Assembly: GCA_000711775.1 (NCBI GenBank)
Contig: ARYC01000779.1
Span: forward strand, 1-64,000
DNA length: 64,000 nucleotides
Direction of reading: 5' to 3'
Source: Oxytricha trifallax
Lineage: Eukaryota; Ciliophora; Spirotrichea; Sporadotrichida; Oxytrichidae
The position numbers and the translations under genes were made by a program. Below, piece after piece: positions 33,900 to 44,000 of the stretch. A model generated the notes under the pieces. That model was not told the origin of the DNA. It saw nothing but the letters and a program-made list of their open reading frames with translations, and did no database searches. Numbering within the stretch: position 1 is the first letter of the stretch; every line of letters starts with the position of its first letter.

Positions 33900-36720
33900 A
33901 ACTATTTTACTCTAAGCGTTGACAACTAAGTTGAAGAATATAGACATGGAAAAAAGAGAGTAAAGCACCTCCTCATAAATTTTGGAACTTATTTAATATA
34001 TTCTGGAATCATATGATTTATTTAATTCTTCAAGTGATCTACCAATGATTAATCCCAAAAATAGCTCCTATTAAAACTAGACAACTTCTGAAATCAGGTA
34101 ATCATACATAAGATTATATGTCTCTGCTTTATTATAAAGAAGATAGCATTATCGTGAGCTATCACAATATTGATTAAATTCAGTAGAGACCAATAACAAC
34201 TGGAGGGGTCAAGCAAGTTTCTTTTAGTCAAGTCAAAATAATTTTGGATTAGGTGGCTATCATAATCAGTTTAAGCATAGTTCAATGAGCGCTGTCAATG
34301 GAGGTGTGAATCGAAACTTTATTTTATATTTAATAAAATATGGCCAAGAAGTAGATGAACTCAAAGATGATGGGCCAGTATATTATCTACTTAAATTTAT
34401 ATGATATTTAATTAATTTAATCTGATTTTTTATTGCTGAGATCTGGTAAGAAGACCACAAAGAGTCACACTATTAATCATACTCTAAAAGAATACTATTT
34501 ATTTGGAACTAAAGCTCTTAAGAAGTGAATCCATAGCACTATCAATCCCATTAAAATACTAAGAATTCTTCAGGTGATCTTATTATAGTAGGTACATTAA
34601 AAATTTAATTAAATCCTCGGCAATTTATTAGATTCTGAAACTCAAAACATAATTAACAGCAATTTACCTTTGTAAAAGAGTAAAACTAGAAAAAATTTGG
34701 ATGAAAATTCCACGACATCTGCCATCATACCTCAATATTAGCTTGGCAATTACAATGGCGTTTTCAGTGGAGCAGCCAATTTGATCAAAGAAGAAGATAG
34801 CAAAACATATTTATCTATTATAGTGAATCAAAACATAATTGAACAACAATAGACATAGAAACAGTACAATTAATACTAGTAGCAATAATATACCTTTGAT
34901 TAACATGTAAAGAGCCAATTTGAGGATAAGAAACTCAACTGCATGGGATTTCAGTTTTAAACTCCAAATTTGACCAAGTAGTTTAGCATATTTATGGGGT
35001 AAAGTTAATGACTTTTATAATTTATTAAATTTCCTCATTTTATTAGATTTATGGTTTCACAATATTTTCATCAAGATGAAGGGCTTAGATTTGAGCAATG
35101 GAATAAGTAAAGTAGACTTTCAATATATTGTAGGAAAACATTTGAAATGGGGAAATTAATTTAAATTAAATTTATTAATTATTAAATTATTGGCAGTTTA
35201 AGTTGACCAATTTAAACGATCTTGGGCTCATTTAATAGAGAATTTAAAATTAGCAGGACTTTACTATTAGTGGTACTATTTTATCGCATCCCTGGAGCGA
35301 GATAACTCGAATTTAATGTGAAGATATAATTTATTGAATTAAGATGCGCTTAATTAAAGTGAAGTTATCTCGCTCCAGAGATGTGATAAAATAGTACCAC
35401 CAATAGTAAAGTCCTGCTAATTTAGAATTCTTAATCTAATGAGTCCAAGTTCGTTTAAATTGGCCAACTTTAACTACCAATAATTTGATTATTAATAAAT
35501 TTAATTTAAATTAATTTCCCAATTTTAAATGCATTTCTACATTACTATGAATCAAAATAAGAATTTTAAATTCAGTGAAGATTCCATTAACATTCAATAA
35601 AACATGACTGTAGCTACCAAGAAAGATTTTATATTGGCCAATTAAAGTTTCGATGCTGATTAATTCAATTCTAATAAAAATTAGGTTTAAAGTTCTTATG
35701 CACAGAGTGTAGTAAAAACTAGCTAGTCTCACATTAAATAAGCCTATATTTCCATTTACTGTCCTCAATCTGTAAAGGGATGATTTCAAATTTTTTAAAT
35801 AATTTAATAATCTCACAAGAGACACAAATCTATGAGCAATAAAATAAAGCCAAGTCAGATAAATTTCAGTAATAATCCAATTAGCAGTCAAAACGTGAAT
35901 TCATTATAAAATCAGTATTAGGGGCATCATCTCAATTAAACTTTCTATGAAGCAGATTTTAAACAGTCCAATATTTCAATGTCTTAAAATATTGGCAGCA
36001 ATCATTTATGTTATAACTATAATTTTGTTTTATTTCTAATATGTTTTAATGGTTTCATAACTTCTCAAATTAATTCAATGTCAATATAATTCCTCTCTTA
36101 TATTTTTTAAATCAAAGAGCTTCAATAAGCTAAAATCACAGAACAAACGGTTCAATGGCAAGTAGCACAACGGCTTCAAAATAAAAAGTTGACTAGTAAT
36201 ATAGTGGTTATAATAGTAAATATAATAGTCAATTGCAATAGATAATAGTATCTCAAATCGATAATGGAAGTGCTAATAATATATATGTAAACCAGTCAGG
36301 AAAGAATAGTATGAACACCACTCAGTTCTAGCAATATCACTTAGAAACATTTTATATTAAATTCTTATAATTTAAATTGGGAAGATCATAGAGAAAATTC
36401 AAAGATTCCTTAGCTTTTTATACATCAAATAAATATATATCACTTGTAGAACAATAGCTAGGTAAATGCTTCTCAAACTTAATATGGGTAGGGGAGCTTT
36501 CAAAACCAATTAAAAACCAGTTGCATGCCCTAAAATGGGATTTAAGGGCAATAGGTTACGCTAACTGACAACTATGTAAATGGTCAAACTAATTAACTAG
36601 TCAAGAATAAAAATAAGATTATTACTAATTATATTTTTAATTAAACTGAATACATTAGGATTATTATTAAAATTAAATTAAATATATTTCCATAATATAA
36701 TCAGGCAACCTTGATGAATA
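33900..36720 (+). CDS. Gln/Asn-rich protein in several segments, unassigned
   Basis: Coding blocks: 34150-34320 (SVETNNNWRGQASFFQSSQN), 34450-34600 (EDHKESHYQSYSKRILFIWN), 34630-34990 (KSKTRKNLDENSTTSAIIPQ), 35040-35125, 35545-35790 (KNFKFSEDSINIQQNMTVAT), 36145-36350 (SGYNSKYNSQLQQIIVSQ) and 36430-36660 (NASQTQYGQGSFQNQLKTS). Composition is prion-like (Gln, Asn, Ser, Tyr). A MITE separates two blocks at 35128-35541. No domain recognised; it may be more than one gene. Confidence 0.4.
35128..35541. mobile_element. About 414-bp palindromic MITE, third copy
   Basis: Same family as 30806-31215: the inner arm sequence TAGTGGTACTATTTTATCGC matches nearly base for base and the ends are TTGTAGG.../...CATTTCTACA. 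The outer ends have drifted and the TA duplication is partly obscured (TA at 35126-35127; right side TTACT). It lies between two coding blocks of the Gln/Asn-rich gene. Confidence 0.8.
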
Positions 36721-37109
36721 AATTCTAAAATTTTGAAGTCAAATTTATTGTAAATTTCAGCATGAAATAATAATTAATAGTAAGATTTTTCAGTATATTA
36801 TAAGTGTATTTATAGCATTCTGAATTAATTATAGAAATCAAAATAGTAGTTTATATAAAGGTGTAATTTTTAAATGATTTCAATAAATTCATTATTTTTT
36901 TAAATTGTTTAATCTTCTGTAAATAAAAGTAAGATTAAATATTAATATACAAAAATATATTATTATTATTATATAAATTGAAACATTCTAAAAGCATATT
37001 TCATTTGAATAATAAAAGGATGGGTAACTTTTTCTAAAATTGCTCTTTCATAATAAAATTACATATAGAAATAATTAAATAAAAATAAAAATTTATTGAG
37101 TATTTCATT

Positions 37110-37425
37110 CAAGATGTTTTCCACTTTATTATCTCTCTTAATCTTAGCTTTGCTTAATGTTTTCATTGCATATATCTTCCCAGTATCTTTCTTGCGTACT
37201 TTACGCATAAATATTAATTAAAAAACATGTTTAATATTCAATGTGCGAAATATATATGTGAAGCATGAGTTAATAATGGCTTACCTTGAAATACCTTGGA
37301 AAATCCAACTTTCCCTATGACTTTAATCAACTCAAAATCCTCCAAAGTCAATTACAAGTGCTAATTGTTATGATTTGAGAGCTAGTTGTAGCCACTCCCA
37401 TCACCTTATATATTACGAAAGCACA
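37110..37425 (-). CDS. Orphan AGC-kinase N-lobe (two segments)
   Basis: The upstream segment (37265-37425) encodes LTLEDFELIKVIGKVGFSKV, an AGC-type start with a glycine loop altered at its first and third Gly (GKVGFS). After an AT-rich gap the next (37118-37205) gives VRKKDTGKIYAMKTLSKAKI then KRDNKVENILNE, the strand 2-3 and helix C region with the ATP-binding Lys. Nothing resembling the C-lobe follows at 36700-37110. The remainder may be scrambled to another germline locus, or this is a fragment. Confidence 0.6.
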
Positions 37426-37984
37426 TTAGAGGTGTGTTAATAAAAAATAGGATGATATTTGATCGACAAAAATAAGCTGTAACAAACATTTATATTTTTA
37501 TATTATGGATGCAACTTTTTATAGCACAAGTACTATATATTTGGCAATTACACAAATGAGATGAAAGTATAATCCAGAATTGACAATATTTTATAAGTAA
37601 AATTCATTTTTTGTGTATAAACAAAATAATTGTTATAATTATATTTTCCATAGTTATCTAATTTATATTTAACTTAAAATTATCGTTTGAGTCGCTGAAT
37701 ATAGGTGAGAAAAATAAATTTAATAAATAACTTCCTTCAAGATTAAAATAAAAAATATAATTTTTACTTTAAATTTTAATATTGAACTCATCAAATAAAC
37801 CTAAATGACATATTGAAGAAAAATGAAGGCTACGATTAAAAGTTCCTATTTAAAAAGAACTTTATTCCTAAATAAAAACCTGAAATGATGTCCAATCAAA
37901 TGATGTAAAGTTAATAAACATAGCAATATTATTTGTTATTATTTATTGTGTCAATTTATTAATTAAAAATTCCATTTTCAAAAT

Positions 37985-38290
37985 ATCACAGTATTAACAA
38001 TAATACTACTAAGCTCATGGGAATTCTTAAAGTGGACAAAATAGCATGCACAGTACAAATGCAGGATACCCTTTCTAAAACTTAAAATCCTATAAGAGAT
38101 CTGGAAAGAATATAAATTACTTAGAGTCACTCTTAAAGTGGAACAAACCCTTTGAGTTCGAATATTAATAGCACAATGAATAAAAATCTCAATTAAACTA
38201 CCATGCCCTTAAAAATAATGAATTATAAAAGAATATGAATTCATTAAATCTTTTTAATATATAGATGAGAAATTTGAGTTTCCACTTGTT
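37985..38290 (+). CDS. Coding segment, unassigned
   Basis: An open frame under TAA/TAG=Gln: QYYQAHGNSQSGQNSMHSTN, then LKSYKRSGKNINYLESLLKW and NKPFEFEYQQHNEQKSQLNY. Composition is coding-like and could continue the Gln/Asn-rich gene upstream. It converges on the minus-strand gene at 38330. No motif recognised. Confidence 0.35.
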
Positions 38291-38329
38291 ATACTACCAA
38301 TAAGAAACTTCTCAGGTAAAGCTACAGAA

Positions 38330-39010
38330 ATATTAAAAAACTTCTGTATTAATTTTTTACTTATGATCTGAAGTTAGTCTCCATCATTGATGAAATTTAT
38401 AGGACTTTAAAATTGACTTAACAATTAGTCATAGCATTCACTAGCTTTTAAGTTCATGTTTTTCATGCCAATAATGCGCAAATATTTATTGAAATCTTCC
38501 TCGAATCTTAAATGTCTCATGATTTCTGAGATGAGCCAACCACAGGTAAGATTAAGATTGCTCTTACTGTCATATTAAATTGTGACGTATCTAAAAAAGC
38601 AAGTTGCTCACATGATTTCATGAATTAATTGATGTAAAACCTTACTTTTGAGCATCATAAAAACTTTAATGCTGGTATCATAGTCGAACGGTGAACTCAC
38701 TTTTTCATCTTCTTCCTCTTCTTTGAGTGATTATGATTTAGATCTCTCTGTAGTTTTTTAATGAATGTGCTCTATTTCATTTTTTATGATATCCCCCTAG
38801 TTAAAAGTGAATCTCTTAGTATTTTCGTTTCTATAAGAGTTTGGGAAGATGCCCTAATCTTAAAACTATTGCTACACTTCACTTGAAATTCTTACTATGT
38901 TAAAATCTTATATTAAGTCAGCCTTTGAATTCTCATCATTACTCTGTATTTTTATAACTATTCTCCTGGCTTGAGCTTTGAGTTTTGAGATACTGCATTC
39001 TGTATTTTGC
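38330..39010 (-). CDS. Charged helical protein fragment, unassigned
   Basis: The frame reads SQYLKTQSSSQENSYKNTEQ at the upstream end, then NEIEHIHQKTTERSKS, an acidic KEEEDEKVSSPFDYD, LKSKVLHQLIHEIM, and finally CGWLISEIMRHLRFEEDFNK and YLRIIGMKNMNLKASECYDQ. Gaps at about 38540-38560 and in 38860-38940 indicate introns or IESs. I do not recognise the family. Confidence 0.4.
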
Positions 39011-41068
39011 CTTTTTTATTTGTTTTATGCAAATGATCTTAGTACTATGTTCTTACAACTGATAACAAACTAGAATAAAAAGTTTCAGATTAAAGTTACA
39101 ATATATAAATTTCTTATAAACTATTTTTAATTTAATTATAGTTTGACTATATTGGGTTGATCCTTTCTATAAGGATCTTCAGTATTTATATGGTTTTATC
39201 CTTTTATTTTCAGATATAAAATTGGTGCAGTCCCATATTAAGGGATTGTGAGATATAAATCACTAGATTAATTAAAATAATTATTTATAATGAAAGGTTT
39301 TAAGAGTTAATTTGATTACAAAGTTTTACAATATATAATGATACTAGATTGAATACTTCTTGAAGTAGAGAGATTTCTTTGCTTGCTACTTCTAATTCTG
39401 AACTAAAACTCATTGGTAAAATTAAAAAATGTAATTGTAGTTCACAAAAATAAAAATTATCAATGCAACAAATTAAAAATGGATTATTAAAATGAGGTGC
39501 AAACTTATTCTCATTTTTCTTTTACTAATTAAATTTAGCTAAATTTACATGGAAAAAAATAAATAATATTTGAAGATAACCTTTTAAGAAAAGATTCTTG
39601 AATTTTTATTTAATTTGACTTATGGAATTTAAGTAGTCATTGATGAAGTCGATTTAGTGGTTTCTACTCCTTCCTTGCTAAAGAGGCTGTTTGTAAGTTA
39701 TGAATCCAAAGTAGTTTTAGTTTTTATCCCGATTCGTTGTTAATTTTACAATTTTAAATTAGATGGAGAAATTGGATTATTTTTTGTTAATTTTTGCATA
39801 AATTATTAATGATTTAATATTTGAAAGTTGATAGCGCTTGAAATTTGATTAGATAAGTTTGTGGAATTAAGATTCAATTTATTTAGGTATAGAATAAATT
39901 GGCTATAAAAATTAATTTATAAATTATGTACCAAAATTTTAGCTGTAATAAAATCGCTTGTGAAGTAAACTTTAATACTAATTTAATATTAATATATTCT
40001 TTAAGAAATTAGCTTTAAAAATGCAAAAGTAATAAAATATTAATAGGATTCATTATTGATTGAGTATTTGATAAATCAGGGTCTACTTGAGCAATAAGTG
40101 ATTTTTTATATTTATTATTAGGCATATTTAGTAAGTAATTAACTCAGGTAAGGTGTTAATAATAATTGAAATTAAGGTTTATTATTTAACTTTTTGAGTA
40201 ATGGAGTTTTTAAGTTAAGCATGACAATCATGTTGAACATTTTTCCTTCTTGTTCAAGGAGCGATCTCTGGTGTTGCTTCGATGAGTTTAACAGAATTGA
40301 TATTGAGGTAAGTGCCACTCCATTACTTCTGTTTATAGGCGACCACTGACTGAAGAGCCTGATCAGTGACCAGGCATGCATATGTAGTGATCAAAGCTGG
40401 AGGCAAGAGATCCTTCGCCGGTGACAACCGTTGGCGGGTGGTGGTGTTCGAACCAGGCTCCTCCAGCTGCATGGCGAGGTGGCCACACCCTCGCTGTCTG
40501 GTCACTGATCTATTAGGCATATTTATTTTAAAAAATTTTTAATATTTATTAAGCCACTTTAGTAACGATCCTTAATTTCAATTAATTAAAGTACAATTTA
40601 TCAAATTCTTTTGATTGTTGTAGACTCCTTGATTTATAGTATAAATATTATTTGAAATTATACTGAAATTTTTTATTTTTTAATGACAAATAAATCCATC
40701 GATGCTATTCGTTAAATTATTAAAATTTTGATGTTCTTGAATAATATTCTGAATAAAATATTAAACATTGATAAGTAGATAAGGTTAATTATGACATCAT
40801 AGCACGTGAATAATTTAAAAATTAAGTATATATTTTATTTTTCAAACTATTTATAAAATATTCCAAGCATAATGATAAAAACTAATAAACTGTGACTATT
40901 CTTTTTATATACTACCTTTTAACCACTTAAAAAGTATATTTTTTTAAATAATTTAATAAGTTTATTTAACTAGTTGTTATCTTGTTCAATACCTTCAAAG
41001 CGACAAGCTTCACTTAAACCTTGCTGCCCGTAACAAATCAAAAATTCGTAACAACTCTAACCTCACCA
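39011..41068. other. Long AT-rich non-genic region with one GC-rich insert
   Basis: Apart from the 150-bp inverted-repeat module at 40361-40510, I find no open frame supported by composition or motifs across about 2 kb. It separates a minus-strand gene from the plus-strand lipase and would be expected to contain macronuclear chromosome ends for both. Confidence 0.5.
40361..40510. repeat. 150-bp GC-rich module with 13-bp terminal inverted repeats and a folded core
   Basis: GATCAGTGACCAG (40361-40373) pairs with CTGGTCACTGATC (40498-40510). Inside, GCTGGAGG (40396-40403) pairs with CCTCCAGC (40460-40467), enclosing a CGCC/GGCG stem and a GTTCGAACC B-box-like loop. G+C content is far above the surroundings. 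It could be a tiny transposon, a tRNA-derived SINE fragment or a structured RNA gene. It does not make a canonical tRNA cloverleaf. Confidence 0.5.
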
Positions 41069-44000
41069 TGCTTGCTCTGACTCTCTCATTTTTTTACAAA
41101 GTTATTCAGAAAGCATATAGCTGCAAAGAAGAAAGGCATTGTAACAATCAAAACCCCCAAAACTCTTTCAGTAGTTTGATTGAGATTTTGATTGATAAAA
41201 GTAGACTATTAGTGCATACTTTATTAGGGTTTTAATAGGGTTTATGTAGGGGTTTAATGTTTAAATATTAGTAATTTAAGTGAGTATATGCGAGGTTTGG
41301 GGTCTGTTTATGACAGTGAGTATATAGATTTATTGTTTAAGTTGCGTTATGGATGTGATGAATATAATGATCAACTCAAGCCTATCCTTAATTACACGTC
41401 TATAGCAAGGTTACTCCATAAATCTCCTGCTACTGTTAGGTCTCACTGTCTATTAGCATTGAATTTAAAGAGATAGCAGCTTAATTCTAAGCCTAAAAGA
41501 CCTCTAAAGTTTTAGCAGCATCATATTGATTATCTCATTAATGATAAGACTCTTAAATACTGGGCTCACTTCTCTCTCGCCTAGAGAGCTGTGATGTTTC
41601 ATCGCCAATTTCCTGAGCTTCCTCTTGCTTAGTCTATAGCCAACATATATAAAAAGAATGGAATATCTTACAAGACAGTCAATCGCATTAAGAGAGTGAT
41701 TGACTTTAATGTTTCATTTTATAATACTAATTTAAATTATATATTTGATTAAATGCAAAGGGCTTAAGAGCATAATATAAAGTTCATACACGCTGATGAG
41801 GCATTATTTAAATTCAATACCTTTATTCCAGGTCTTGGTACAAGAGGTATATTAATATAGAAGTTTATGACTAAAATGTTAAGGTGGAAACTCATGCTAT
41901 TCTTGGTGGAATAAGTGAAGATAGTGGCCTCGAGACTTATGTTATTCACCCTCGTTCTATAAAAACTGAATAATATATTAAGTTCTTGCAATAACTCAGA
42001 GATAAGTACGCGGACTAAGAGATTATTCTATTCGTTGATAACTTGTCAGTTCATAAAACTAAAGACTCAAGGAAGGAATATGAAAGGCTAAATATAACAC
42101 CTGTATTTAATGTTCCTTACAGCCCTTAGTTCAATGGAATTGAATTATATTGGGGGTTATTGAAAGGTCATTATAAGAAATTGCTATTCTACCATCTGAT
42201 GCATGATTTAAAGATAGATACAGTCGATTTTATTAAGAGTGCTGCTAAAAGAATCAGTGATGAGAAAGCTAAAGTGTGCGCAAGAGAAGGGATATTTGTG
42301 TTTATAAATAAGTATTAGATTTAAACGAATGAATAAGTTCACATATTAAATATGCCCGTAAAGGGATTTGGCTTCTCTTTCTTTTCTTCCTCTTAAGGCT
42401 TGCTTGGGCCCATGTTTCTTCTCTTAGTGCCAGCTCCTGCATCTATGTTCATCTCGTCTGGCTTTTAGAAATCTTTGAAGAGTCTCTTACTCAATTCATG
42501 CTTTACTTGAGATTTTCTCTCTCTGTTTAATTTGCTGCGCTCTTTCATCAAATATATAGCAGTATCAAGTTTTTCTATAAAGTTAGAAGACTAAGCTTAC
42601 TTGAGTTGAAAGGTTGCTTTTGAAGTTCCTACAGCCAGGTATAACTTATTTTAATACCTTGCTTCTCTTTTTCTTCAGAAGAGATGCTGTATCGTTTCTT
42701 GTGAGCTTCTTAAATAACTTCATTTAAGTACTCAGGTTTCAGAGTTGCAAGAACACCAAAGAAGAAGTTTCTCTCTGGCAACTTATTAGAGAGCTGTAGC
42801 TTTGATGGAAGGTAGAGAGCTACGTCCGGATCACTCATAGCATCGTCATATAGGTTTGTCACTGATATTTCAGGGTAGTTAGGTATCTCTATCATCCTAA
42901 TTTCATTAGACTTAAAAGCTTTTTTCTCTTCACTCAGTAAGGCTTTTAAGAATGAGATTTTAGTTCCCTCCTAAGTCGGCAAGAACAATCCAACTATAAT
43001 GGATTTATTAATCTTACTTAAGAACTTACCTTGCTATACCAAATATCTATAAAGGTCCTCTTTACTTCGAAATTTTCCTATTAAATCTTGAGATTAAATT
43101 CTCTTCATTGCATCATTCATAGACTCCATCTTGCTTCCTCTTTCTAGAAATGTTAATGAAATTTAAAATTATTGATATCCATTCTAAGTTTATTAAAATC
43201 TTACTACTAAATAGGGAGGACCTACTGGAGGTTAACATTGAAAAGATATGTGGAGAAGCATTGAAAAACTTGCACCAAGTTTCACAGATTTATTTTTCCA
43301 TTTTTATCAATCTATCTCCATTAAATTTCTCCTAATATGTATAATTATTTTAGGATGTCCCCCAAATTAAGTTGAAACCTTATTAAGAGTTAAATTTTAA
43401 GGTTAAAACTTAATCAGGAGCATATTAAATTAAAAAATGTTTAATAACTTTACCTCCAAATTAAGTTCAAACTTAATTTGGAGGACCTCCTAGAGAAACA
43501 AAACTTCATTAGGAGTATTTTAATTTACTAAAACGAATAAAATTCTCATTAAATTTGTCAACTTACAGTCTTTTATGGTTAGTTAATTTTCTTACCTCTC
43601 AGCAAAGAAACTACCAGAGCGTCTTATACTCTACTATAATAGTTTATCTCGGTAGATTTTACCATTATTATAATAAAATATATCAGAAAACTAAAATGTG
43701 CACTAACCTTTTGAGAAGAGCGGCATTACTTGGATCATGTCAATAAAAGTTATCATTCCAGCAACCAAGAAAAGTAGAGATCAGAGACGCTTGTACTCAG
43801 TAGGAGCCTACTTATGACAACTTTGACCAGTTTAGCTTTGAGATTTAAACTATAAGTTAAGTAGGAGGTTATCAAGAAGCTGTTCAAATTGAGGAGGAGA
43901 TTAAACAACCCGCCATAGAGCATTAATAAATACCAGCCAAAGTTGACTATTAATACAAAGAATGCAATAAAGTTTTCCCTTACAAGTCAACTTATAAGAG

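Noticed and set aside
40396..40467. tRNA gene
   Set aside because: It has an 8-bp closing stem and a GTTCGAACC box, but D and anticodon arms cannot be placed in a standard cloverleaf.
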